Below the pieces are notes generated by a model, which saw only the letters and a program-made list of their open reading frames with translations, had not been told where the DNA came from and ran no database searches. Below, in pieces: positions 17,556 to 25,817 of a stretch of DNA of 64,000 nt (position 1 is the first letter of the stretch; each line of letters starts with the position of its first letter). The position numbers were made by a program, and so were the translations under genes. This DNA is from JADLGL01 sp050184415 (GTDB taxonomy: Bacteria; Pseudomonadota; Alphaproteobacteria; Rhizobiales; Kaistiaceae), in NCBI GenBank assembly GCA_050184415.1, contig JBFXAJ010000010.1, forward strand, positions 42,287-106,286. The letters run 5' to 3'.

Positions 17556-18875
17556 ATGCGCCTGTCGCGTTACTTCCTGCCGATCCTCCGCGAGACCCCG
17601 AAGGAAGCGGAGATCGTCTCGCACCGGCTGATGCTGCGCGCCGGTCTCGTCCGCCAGCAGTCAGCAGGCATCTACTCGTGGCTGCCGCTGGGCCTCCGCG
17701 TCCTCGACCGCATCGCCGACATCGTCCGCGAGGAGCAGGACCGCTCCGGCGCCATCGAGATCCTGATGCCGACCATCCAGTCGGCCGATCTCTGGCGCGA
17801 AAGCGGCCGCTATGACGACTACGGCAAGGAGATGCTGCGCATCGAGGACCGCCACGAGCGCAACATGCTCTTCGGCCCGACCGCGGAGGAGGTCGTCACC
17901 GACATCGTCCGCAGCTACGTGCGGTCGTACCGCGAGCTGCCGCTCAACCTCTACAACATCCAGTGGAAGTTCCGCGACGAGGTCAGGCCGCGCTTCGGCG
18001 TCATGCGCGGGCGCGAGTTCCTCATGAAGGACGCGTACTCCTTCGACCTCGACTATGAAGGGGCGCGGGCGGCCTATAACCGGATGTTCGTCGCCTATCT
18101 CCGCACCTTCTCGCGCCTCGGCCTCAAGGCGATCCCGATGCGCGCCGATTCCGGTCCCATCGGCGGCGACATGAGCCACGAGTTCATCATCCTCGCCGAC
18201 ACCGGCGAGAGCGCGGTGTTCTGCTCGCGCGACATCCTCGACCTGCCGATCCCCGGCGAGGACACCGACTTCCGCTCCGACCTGTCGCCGATCGTCACGG
18301 AATGGACGACGCCCTACGCCGCGACCGACGAGAAGCACGACGTTGCCGCCTTCGAGGCACTGCCCGGGGAAAGGCGCGTGTCGGCGCGCGGCATCGAGGT
18401 CGGCCACATCTTCCATTTCGGGGAGAAGTACTCGAAAGCGATGGGCGCCAAGGTTGCCGGTCCCGACGGCACCGAGCGCGTCCTCCAGATGGGCTCCTAC
18501 GGCATCGGCGTGTCGCGGCTCGTCGGCGCGATCATCGAGGCCAGCCATGACGACAAGGGCATCATCTGGCCGGCGAGCGTCGCGCCGTTCCAGGTCGGCC
18601 TCATCAACCTCAAGCCGGGCGATCACGTCACCGACACCGCGGCGGAAACGCTGTACTATCGCCTCACGCACGCCGGAATCTCCGTGCTTCTCGACGACGT
18701 CGAGGCCAGCGCGGGAGCGAAGTTCGCCAAGATGGACCTGATCGGGCTTCCCTGGCAGCTGATCGTCGGACCGAAGGGCCTCGCCAATCATGAGGTCGAG
18801 ATCAAGAACCGGGCGACCGGGGAACGCGAGACGATGAACATTGATGCCGCGGTTTCGCGGCTGCTCGCGGTCTGA
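17556..18875 (+). CDS. proS: Prolyl-tRNA synthetase, short alphaproteobacterial type
   Basis: This class II aminoacyl-tRNA synthetase charges tRNA-Pro. Motif 2 is seen in RFGVMRGREFLMKDAYSFD and motif 3 in SYGIGVSRLVGAIIE, followed by a C-terminal anticodon-binding domain. The start MRLSRYFLPILRETP is the family start; an upstream in-frame extension looks non-coding. With 439 residues it lacks the editing insertion found in the 572-residue E. coli enzyme. The lolC frame may overlap its end. Confidence 0.96.
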   Translation: MRLSRYFLPILRETPKEAEIVSHRLMLRAGLVRQQSAGIYSWLPLGLRVLDRIADIVREEQDRSGAIEILMPTIQSADLWRESGRYDDYGKEMLRIEDRHERNMLFGPTAEEVVTDIVRSYVRSYRELPLNLYNIQWKFRDEVRPRFGVMRGREFLMKDAYSFDLDYEGARAAYNRMFVAYLRTFSRLGLKAIPMRADSGPIGGDMSHEFIILADTGESAVFCSRDILDLPIPGEDTDFRSDLSPIVTEWTTPYAATDEKHDVAAFEALPGERRVSARGIEVGHIFHFGEKYSKAMGAKVAGPDGTERVLQMGSYGIGVSRLVGAIIEASHDDKGIIWPASVAPFQVGLINLKPGDHVTDTAAETLYYRLTHAGISVLLDDVEASAGAKFAKMDLIGLPWQLIVGPKGLANHEVEIKNRATGERETMNIDAAVSRLLAV

Positions 18876-18879
18876 GCCC

Positions 18880-20193
18880 TTGGCGACGACGGAAACGCTG
18901 ACCCGATCGGACGCCTCGACCTTGCGCGAGCCTACGGGCACGCGCCCCTTCGCGCGCTTCGAATGGCTGATCGCCCTTCGCTATCTCCGCGCCCGTCGCC
19001 GCGAGACCTTCATCTCGATCATCTCCGTCATCTCGCTGATCGGGATCACGCTCGGCGTCGCCACCCTCATCATCGTGCTCTCGGTGATGAACGGCTTCCG
19101 CGCCGAGCTGATCGACCGCATCCTCGGCATCAACGGCCACATCGTGGTCGAGCCGATCGGCAGCGACCTCACGGATTACGACACCGTCGCCCAGCGCATC
19201 GCGGCCGTTCCCGGCGTCGTCGCGGCCGTCCCTCTCGTCGAAGGGCAGGTGCTGGCGACCGGGCCGAACGGGGCCGGCACCGGCGCCCTGATCCGCGGCG
19301 TCCGCGAGGCGGACCTCGATTCCGTGCCGGGTCTTGCCGGCAACATCATCGCCGGGACCCTCGACGGCTGGGACGCGTCCACGGGCGTCGCGATCGGCTC
19401 GGGGTTGGCGGTGCTGCTGGGGGTCGGCGTCGGGGATTCGATCACCGTGTTGTCGCCGGACGGGGAGGCGACGCCGTTCGGCGTGACGCCACGACGGCAA
19501 TTCTATCCGGTGAACGCGATCTTCGAGATCGGCATGTCGGAATATGACGCGGCGTTCGTGTTCCTGCCGTTCCCGGAGGCGCAGACCTTCTTCAACATGA
19601 CGGGGCAGGCGAGCTCGATCGAGATCTATGTCGAGGATCCCGACCTCGTCGGCGAGATGCGGCCGGCGATCGCGGAGGCGATGGAGCGCCAGGGCAGCAT
19701 CGTCGACTGGCGCCAGCGCAACGTGTCATTCTTCCAGGCGCTCGATATCGAGCGCAACGTGATGTTCCTCATCCTCACGCTGATCGTGCTGGTCGCCGCG
19801 CTCAACATCGTCTCGGGCCTCACGATGCTGGTGAAGGAGAAGGGGCCCAACATCGCGATCCTCCGCACCCTCGGCGCGACGCGGGGCGCCATCATGCGCA
19901 TCTTCTTCGTCACCGGCGCCGCCATCGGGACCGTCGGCACGTTGCTCGGCCTCGGTCTCGGCGTGGTCGTCACGCTGAACATCGAGGCGATCCGCACCTT
20001 CATCGCCCGCGTGACCGGCACCCAGCTCTTCTCGCCGGAGTTCTACTATCTCAGCCAGCTCCCGGCCGAGCTCGATCCGGGCGAGGTCACGATGGTCGTC
20101 GCGATGGCGCTCATCCTTTCCTACCTCGCTACCGCCTATCCCGCCTGGCGGGCGGCGCGCCTCGATCCGGTCGAGGCGTTGCGTTACGAATGA
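18880..20193 (+). CDS. lolC: Lipoprotein-releasing ABC transporter permease LolC/LolE
   Basis: This is the inner-membrane permease that extracts outer-membrane lipoproteins and passes them to LolA. The N-terminal helix follows FEWLIALRYLRARRRETFIS. A large periplasmic MacB-like domain and three C-terminal helices complete the fold, ending AYPAWRAARLDPVEALRYE. I prefer the TTG at 18880 just after the proS stop (437 residues). An ATG at 18844 inside proS is also possible, and neither has a strong Shine-Dalgarno. The stop overlaps lolD. Confidence 0.93.
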   Translation: MATTETLTRSDASTLREPTGTRPFARFEWLIALRYLRARRRETFISIISVISLIGITLGVATLIIVLSVMNGFRAELIDRILGINGHIVVEPIGSDLTDYDTVAQRIAAVPGVVAAVPLVEGQVLATGPNGAGTGALIRGVREADLDSVPGLAGNIIAGTLDGWDASTGVAIGSGLAVLLGVGVGDSITVLSPDGEATPFGVTPRRQFYPVNAIFEIGMSEYDAAFVFLPFPEAQTFFNMTGQASSIEIYVEDPDLVGEMRPAIAEAMERQGSIVDWRQRNVSFFQALDIERNVMFLILTLIVLVAALNIVSGLTMLVKEKGPNIAILRTLGATRGAIMRIFFVTGAAIGTVGTLLGLGLGVVVTLNIEAIRTFIARVTGTQLFSPEFYYLSQLPAELDPGEVTMVVAMALILSYLATAYPAWRAARLDPVEALRYE

Positions 20194-20906
20194 ACGACAT
20201 CCTCTCCGCGCCGAGCCGGATCCCAGTCCTCCGCCTCGCGGCGGTCGAGAGGCACTACGCGCAGGGCAAGAACCTCCTGCACGTCCTCAACGGCGCGGAT
20301 CTCGATCTCTTCCCCGGGCAGACGGTTGCGCTGGTCGCGCCGTCGGGCGCCGGGAAATCGACGCTGCTCCACCTCGCCGGGCTGCTCGAGCGGCCGGACG
20401 AAGGCGAAGTCTTCGTCTCCGGACGCCCGGCGGGCACGCTTTCGGACCGCGACCGAACGGCCCTCCGCCGCACGCAGCTCGGCTTCGTCTACCAGTTCCA
20501 TCACCTGCTGCCGGAATTCAGCGCGCTCGAGAACGTCGTGATCCCGCAGCTCATCCGGGGCATCGACCGGCGCGAGGCGGAGAAGCGCGGCCTCGAGCTC
20601 CTCAACTATCTCCGCGTCGGCGAGCGCGCGACGCATCGCCCCGCGGAACTCTCGGGCGGCGAGCAGCAGCGTGTCGCGATCGCACGCGCGGTCGCCAACG
20701 CGCCGCGCGTCCTCCTTGCGGACGAGCCGACCGGCAACCTCGATCCCGACACCGCCGCCCATGTCTTCGAGGCGCTGACCGGCCTTGTTCGCGCCTCCGG
20801 TCTTGCCGCCCTCATCGCGACCCACAACCACGCGCTGGCGCAGCGCATGGACCGGGTGATCACGCTCTCGGGCGGCAAGGTCGTCGAGCGGGAGCGCCAG
20901 GTCTAG
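20190..20906 (+). CDS. lolD: Lipoprotein-releasing ABC transporter ATP-binding protein
   Basis: This is the ATPase partner of the preceding permease. The Walker A motif is APSGAGKST, the ABC signature LSGGEQQRVAIARA and the Walker B VLLADEPTGNLD, with the switch histidine in IATHNHALA. The length of 238 residues is normal. The start ATG overlaps the lolC TGA (ATGA), so the pair is probably translationally coupled. Confidence 0.96.
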   Translation: MNDILSAPSRIPVLRLAAVERHYAQGKNLLHVLNGADLDLFPGQTVALVAPSGAGKSTLLHLAGLLERPDEGEVFVSGRPAGTLSDRDRTALRRTQLGFVYQFHHLLPEFSALENVVIPQLIRGIDRREAEKRGLELLNYLRVGERATHRPAELSGGEQQRVAIARAVANAPRVLLADEPTGNLDPDTAAHVFEALTGLVRASGLAALIATHNHALAQRMDRVITLSGGKVVERERQV

Positions 20907-20933
20907 TCGAAGTCGGATGTTTCCGACTTCGAC
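20906..20933. terminator. Long hairpin between convergent lolD and a minus-strand gene
   Basis: GTCGAAGTCGGA and TCCGACTTCGAC form a perfect 12-bp stem with a TGTT loop, starting at the last base of the lolD stop codon. It also lies 16 bases beyond the end of the convergent gene at 20950-21432. No T-run is visible on either side, so it is a strong structure that could block both transcripts or protect their 3' ends. Confidence 0.5.
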
Positions 20934-20949
20934 CGGTTGAGTCCGCTCC

Positions 20950-21432
20950 CTAGTCGCGCGTCATCGAGATGATGGCGAACGCGGCGTCGAGCTTGATGTC
21001 GTACTGACCGATCTCGCACTGCGCGTCATCGATCTCGAACATATCGGCCGTCTCGCGCTCGACGGGGCTTTCGCCGACCTCGCAGCCGATCGCCGCCAGC
21101 GCCTCTGTCACACCGGCGACTTCGGCTTCCGTCGCTTCGACGGGTGTCGCCGCCGGGTCGATCGGACCGTCATTGGTCAGGGCGACGATGTTGAACTCGG
21201 CATCGAGCTTGATGTCGAACTGGCCGGTCCCGCACTGCGCGTCGTCGATCTCGAAGAGGTTGTCGTTCTCCTTCTCGACGGTCGCCTCGCCGACCTCGCA
21301 TCCGACCATCGCAAGGGTTGCCGTCACGCCTTCGACCTCGGCGGCGGTCGCAGTCGCCTCGACTTCCTGGGCGGCTGCGGGAGCGGCGACGAAGGCGATC
21401 GCCGCGGCGCCGATCATCAACTTCCTAAGCAT
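20950..21432 (-). CDS. Secreted acidic protein with duplicated PepSY-like domain
   Basis: This 160-residue protein has a clear signal peptide (MLRKLMIGAAAIAFVAAPAAA, cut after about residue 21). The mature part consists of two similar units, residues 32-87 and 104-159. Each contains GVT, GCEVGE, FEIDDAQC and GQ-DIKLDA. Each unit has two cysteines spaced 22 residues apart (45/67 and 117/139), suggesting one disulfide per unit. The FEIDDAQ...DIKLDA pattern resembles PepSY domains, though this is by eye. It is periplasmic or secreted, of unknown role, and convergent with lolD. Confidence 0.8.
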   Translation of the reverse strand: MLRKLMIGAAAIAFVAAPAAAQEVEATATAAEVEGVTATLAMVGCEVGEATVEKENDNLFEIDDAQCGTGQFDIKLDAEFNIVALTNDGPIDPAATPVEATEAEVAGVTEALAAIGCEVGESPVERETADMFEIDDAQCEIGQYDIKLDAAFAIISMTRD

Positions 21433-21593
21433 GCGCTTCCTCCTTGGCTGGGACCGCGCAAGGCGGTCACCGGCTCAAGACAAAAGTTGAGTCTAAGTTC
21501 CATCTTTAGAGCAAGGTTCAGCGTCGACGACTTGACTCGCGCGAACCGGAGGGATACAAAAAGAGAACAGATAGGCAACAACGGGAGGCGGGA

Positions 21594-21692
21594 ATGTTCG
21601 GTGTGGTCCGCGACGTGATGGCGATGGCGTCTGTGGTGGCGTTCGTTGTGATGCTCGGCCTGTGGTCAGGCGCACTGACCGGCGCGATCTGA
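21594..21692 (+). CDS. 32-residue single-helix membrane ORF
   Basis: An ATG preceded by GGGAGGCGG opens a 32-codon frame starting MFGVVRDVMAMASVVAFVVM and ending in TGA at 21690-21692. Nearly the whole peptide is one hydrophobic helix. It is short, but the ribosome-binding site is strong and the amino-acid pattern is that of a real small membrane protein. It lies in the gap between the divergent secreted-protein gene and dnaE. Its function is unknown. Confidence 0.5.
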   Translation: MFGVVRDVMAMASVVAFVVMLGLWSGALTGAI

Positions 21693-21780
21693 CGGTCATC
21701 CCCAGCGACCTCTCGGCCGCCATCTCGACAGCGCCCGGTCGAGGCAGGACACTCTTGTCCTCCGGAGAGTGAGCGCGGCC

Positions 21781-24700
21781 ATGGAATCGATCATTCGCGA
21801 CGTCGGCTTCGTGCACCTTCGGGTCCACTCGGCCTATTCGCTCCTCGAAGGCGCGCTGCCGCTCAAGACGCTGGTGAAGCTCGCCGTCGCCGACCAGATG
21901 CCGGCGCTCGGCCTGACCGACACCGGCAATCTTTTCGGCGCGCTGGAATTCTCCGACTACATGAGCGCGGCGGGCGTGCAGCCGATCATCGGCTGCCAGC
22001 TCGCGGTCGACTTCGCCGACGGCTTCGAGCCCAGCAAGCGCAACCGGGGGCAGGGGCCGCATCTCGCCGATCTTGTCCTCCTCGCCGGCACCGCCGAGGG
22101 CTACGCCAACCTCGTCCGCCTGGTGTCGCGCTCCTTCATCGACACCGAGATCGGCCTCAAGCCGCATGTGCGCTTCGAGCGGCTGGCGGAGATGTCGTCA
22201 GGCCTCTTTGCGCTGACCGGTGGCATCAGCGGGCCGGTGGACCAGGCGCTGCTCGCGGCCCGGGGCGACACGGCCGAGGCGCGTCTCCAGGGATTGCGGG
22301 CCGCGTTCGGCGACCGGCTCTATGTCGAGATCCAGCGCCACGGCCTCCAGGACGAGATCACCGTCGAGCCCGACCTCGTCGACCTCGCCTATGCGCACGG
22401 CCTGCCGATCGTCGCTACCAACGAGCCGTTCTTCCCGAGGCCGGAGGATTTCGAGGCGCATGACGCGCTGATCGCGATCGCCGACGGCGCGGTGATTGCC
22501 GAGGACGACCGCCGCCGCCTGACGGCCGAGCACTGGTTCAAGCCCCGCGCCGAGATGGTGCAACTCTTCGCCGACCTTCCGGAGGCGACTGCCAACAGCG
22601 TCGAGCTGGCGCTGCGCTGCACCTACCGCCCGGTGAACCGGAAGCCGATCCTCCCCCGCTTCGCGGGCAAGGATGCCGACCCCGCGACGGCCGACGAGAT
22701 CGAGGCCGACGAGCTCCGCCGCGCCGCCGCCGAGGGCCTCACCGCCCGCCTTGCCGCCCAAGGCGTTGCGCCAGGCGCAACTGAAGAACAATATCGTGCT
22801 CGTCTGGATTATGAGCTGTCGGTCATAATCCGCATGAAATATCAGGGCTATTTCCTGATCGTCGCCGACTTCATCCAGTGGGCGAAGTCGCAGCGCATAC
22901 CGGTTGGTCCCGGTCGCGGTTCGGGCGCCGGCTCGCTCGTTGCGTGGGCTACCACGATCACGGACCTCGACCCGATCCGCTTCGGCCTCATCTTCGAGCG
23001 CTTCCTCAATCCGGAACGTGTCTCGATGCCGGACTTCGACATCGACTTCTGCCAGGACCGCCGCGACGAGGTGCTGCGCTACGTCCAGCAGAAATACGGC
23101 GACGACCGGGTCGCCCAGATCATCACCTTCGGAACGCTGCAGGCGCGCGCCGTGCTGCGCGACGTCGGCCGCGTCCTCCAGATGCCTTACGGCCAGGTCG
23201 ACCGGCTGACCAAGCTGGTGCCGTCCAACCCGGCAAACCCGGTCACGCTTGCCCAGGCCGAAGCCGACGAACCGCGCCTGAAGCAGGCGAGGGCGGATGA
23301 GCCCGTGGTCGGGCGCCTCCTCGACATCGGCCAGAAACTCGAGGGGCTGTTCCGCCACGCCTCGACGCATGCCGCAGGCATCGTGATCGCCGATCGGCCG
23401 CTCGAGCAGATGGTGCCGCTCTACCGCGACCCGCGGTCGATCATGCCGGTCACCCAGTTCAACATGAAATGGGTCGAGCAGGCGGGCCTCGTGAAGTTCG
23501 ACTTCCTCGGCCTCAAGACGCTGACCGTCCTCGACGCCGCGGTGAAGCTCCTCCGGAAGCGCGGGATCGAGCTCGACCTCGCGACCATCCCGCTCGACGA
23601 CAAGAAGACCTTCGAGATGCTGGCGCGCGGCGAGGCGGTCGGCATCTTCCAGCTGGAATCGGGCGGCATGCGCCGCGCCCTCGTCGACATGCATCCCGAC
23701 CGTTTCGAGGATCTCGTGGTGCTGGTCGCGCTCTACCGGCCGGGCCCAATGGCGAACATCCCGACCTACTGCGCGCGGAAGCTCGGCAAGGAGCCGGTCA
23801 CCTACATCCACCCGAGCCTCGAGCCGATCCTCGAGCCGACCTACGGCATCATCACCTATCAGGAGCAGGTGATGCAGATCGCGCGCGATCTTGCCGGCTA
23901 TTCGTTCGGCGATGCCGACCTCCTCCGCCGCGCGATGGGCAAGAAGATCCGCGCCGAGATGGAGAAACAGCGGTCCCGATTCATCTCCGGCGCCATCGAA
24001 CGCGGGCTGAGCAAGGGCATCGCCGAGGAGATCTTCGAGGCCTGCGCGAAGTTCGCCGACTACGGTTTCAACAAGTCCCACTCCGCGCCCTACGCGCTGA
24101 TCACGTACCAGACCGCCTACATGAAGGCGAACTACCCGGCCGAGTTCCTGGCGGCCTCGATGACGCTCGACATGGCCAACACAGACAAGGTTGCCGAATT
24201 CCGAAGAGAGGCGATCCGGCTCGGCATCAAGGTCGAGCCGCCATCGGTCAATCGCTCCGGCGTCACCTTCTCCGTTGAGAAAGGGCGCATCCAGTACGCG
24301 CTGGCCGCGGTGAAGGCGGTTGGCCAGCAGGCGGTGGAACATCTCGTCGAGGCCCGCGGCGACCGCCCGTTTCGGAGCGTCGCGGACTTCGCCGGCCGCA
24401 TCAACCCGCGGATCCTCAACAAGCGCGCGCTGGAAAGCCTCGTCGCCGCCGGTGCTTTCGACGAGCTCGAACCGGACCGGTCACGCCTTGCCGCCGGGCT
24501 CGACCTCATCCTCGGCCACGCAAGCCGCGCCGCAGACAGCATCGCCTTCGGACAGAACGAGCTCTTCGGCGACATGCCGGAGAATTTCGCCTTGCCGAGG
24601 GCTGACCCGTGGCTCCCGGGCGAGCGGCTGCAGCGCGAGCATGCCGCGGTCGGCTTCTACCTCTCGGCCCATCCGTTGGACGACTATGCGCCGGTCCTGA

Positions 24701-25236
24701 AGAAGCTCCGCGTCCAGCCCTATGTCGAGTTCGTGGAATCGGTCCGTGGCGGCGCCACGGCCGGCCGCCTCGCAGGGACCGTCACCGCCCGCCAGGAGCG
24801 GCGGACCAAGACTGGCAACCGCATGGGCATCCTCCAGATGTCCGACCCGACAGGCCAGTACGAGGCGGTGCTGTTCTCCGAGACGCTGAGCCAGTATCGC
24901 GACGTCCTCGAGCCGGGCAGCTCCGTGATCCTTCTCGTTGCGGCGGAGGACCGCCCGGAAGGCGTGAACCTCCGCGTCCAGTCGGTCGAGCCTCTGAAGA
25001 AGGCCGCGGACGGCCTCCAGCGCCTCCGCATCTACCTCCGCGACGGCGCTCCCTTGCCGAGCCTTTCCACGCAGCTCGGCCGCCACGCGGGCAGGGGGGA
25101 GATCAGCCTCATTGTCCTTGGCGACGAAGGGAATCGCGAGGTTGAGGTCAAGCTGCCAGGAGGGTTTGCCGTGTCGCCCGACCTCGCCGGTGCTGTCCGC
25201 GCGATCCGCGGTGTGGAGCAGGTGGAGCTGGTCTGA
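21781..25236 (+). CDS. dnaE: DNA polymerase III subunit alpha
   Basis: This is the replicative polymerase catalytic subunit. The N-terminal PHP domain opens FVHLRVHSAYSLLEGALP, the catalytic aspartates sit in MPDFDIDFCQDRRDEV, and the palm and fingers region contains GPGRGSGAGSLVAWA and FNKSHSAPYALITYQTAYMK. A C-terminal OB-fold region follows. Using the ATG at 21781 gives 1151 residues. A GTG at 21769 would add four residues, but GGAGA abuts it too closely to serve it well. Confidence 0.97.
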   Translation: MESIIRDVGFVHLRVHSAYSLLEGALPLKTLVKLAVADQMPALGLTDTGNLFGALEFSDYMSAAGVQPIIGCQLAVDFADGFEPSKRNRGQGPHLADLVLLAGTAEGYANLVRLVSRSFIDTEIGLKPHVRFERLAEMSSGLFALTGGISGPVDQALLAARGDTAEARLQGLRAAFGDRLYVEIQRHGLQDEITVEPDLVDLAYAHGLPIVATNEPFFPRPEDFEAHDALIAIADGAVIAEDDRRRLTAEHWFKPRAEMVQLFADLPEATANSVELALRCTYRPVNRKPILPRFAGKDADPATADEIEADELRRAAAEGLTARLAAQGVAPGATEEQYRARLDYELSVIIRMKYQGYFLIVADFIQWAKSQRIPVGPGRGSGAGSLVAWATTITDLDPIRFGLIFERFLNPERVSMPDFDIDFCQDRRDEVLRYVQQKYGDDRVAQIITFGTLQARAVLRDVGRVLQMPYGQVDRLTKLVPSNPANPVTLAQAEADEPRLKQARADEPVVGRLLDIGQKLEGLFRHASTHAAGIVIADRPLEQMVPLYRDPRSIMPVTQFNMKWVEQAGLVKFDFLGLKTLTVLDAAVKLLRKRGIELDLATIPLDDKKTFEMLARGEAVGIFQLESGGMRRALVDMHPDRFEDLVVLVALYRPGPMANIPTYCARKLGKEPVTYIHPSLEPILEPTYGIITYQEQVMQIARDLAGYSFGDADLLRRAMGKKIRAEMEKQRSRFISGAIERGLSKGIAEEIFEACAKFADYGFNKSHSAPYALITYQTAYMKANYPAEFLAASMTLDMANTDKVAEFRREAIRLGIKVEPPSVNRSGVTFSVEKGRIQYALAAVKAVGQQAVEHLVEARGDRPFRSVADFAGRINPRILNKRALESLVAAGAFDELEPDRSRLAAGLDLILGHASRAADSIAFGQNELFGDMPENFALPRADPWLPGERLQREHAAVGFYLSAHPLDDYAPVLKKLRVQPYVEFVESVRGGATAGRLAGTVTARQERRTKTGNRMGILQMSDPTGQYEAVLFSETLSQYRDVLEPGSSVILLVAAEDRPEGVNLRVQSVEPLKKAADGLQRLRIYLRDGAPLPSLSTQLGRHAGRGEISLIVLGDEGNREVEVKLPGGFAVSPDLAGAVRAIRGVEQVELV

Positions 25237-25625
25237 CGGCTACGCTCTGCGAACGCATCAGGGGATGGGCGCGCGTCCTGAAGCGGGACGCGCACGCCCT
25301 CTATCTCGCGGCGCGCGACCGCCGTACGCCCTGGTACGCCAAGCTCCTCGCGCTCGTGATCGCCGGCTACGCGCTGTCGCCGATCGACCTCATTCCGGAT
25401 TTCATTCCCATTCTGGGGTTCATTGACGACGCGATCAACATTCCCGCCGGAATCTGGCTGGTGCTGCGGCTGATCCCGCCCGACCTGATGGTGGAGTTTC
25501 GCGGCCGCGCCGAAGCGACGGCGAATCGTCCCGTCAGCCGTTCTGCCGCAATTGCGATCGTTGCCGTGTGGGTTGCTTCGGCCGTGCTCATCGTCTGGCT
25601 GGTCTACCGCGCGCTCCGCGACTAA
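25233..25625 (+). CDS. YkvA/DUF1232 family membrane protein, probable CTG start
   Basis: The core YALSPIDLIPDFIPILGFID is the DUF1232 signature, followed by a C-terminal hydrophobic helix. The family normally has about 40 residues before that core. Here the matching upstream codons (GWARVLKRDAHALYLAARD, then RRTPWYAKLLAL) are all in frame but contain no ATG or TTG; the first GTG is too late, at 25356. A CTG at 25233 overlaps the dnaE stop (CTGA) and has GGTGGAG five bases upstream, so I propose it as the start, giving 130 residues. Function unknown. Confidence 0.75.
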   Translation: MTATLCERIRGWARVLKRDAHALYLAARDRRTPWYAKLLALVIAGYALSPIDLIPDFIPILGFIDDAINIPAGIWLVLRLIPPDLMVEFRGRAEATANRPVSRSAAIAIVAVWVASAVLIVWLVYRALRD

Positions 25626-25650
25626 ATCTTCCCGTCGCCTGCGCTTTGGC

Positions 25651-25679
25651 TTGCCTCTTGCCGACCGTCCCCATATAAG
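25651..25679 (+). promoter_or_regulatory. Probable sigma-70 promoter for rpsB-tsf
   Basis: TTGCCT (25651-25656) and TATAAG (25674-25679) are separated by 17 bases, a good match to -35 and -10 boxes. They lie about 140 bases before the rpsB start. The leader between contains the hairpin-forming GCAGCC/GGCTGC and GGCC/GGCC segments, so it could carry S2 autoregulation. Confidence 0.55.
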
Positions 25680-25817
25680 GCGCGCATTCCACACGCGGGG
25701 TTAGGGTTTACCACCGGACTTGAGCCGATGGTCGATCCTTCCGGTGCCTTATGGCAGTCAGCAGCCCACAGGCTGCGGCCCCGCGGAGGCCAACCGGTAA
25801 AAGGACCCTTGCGAGCC

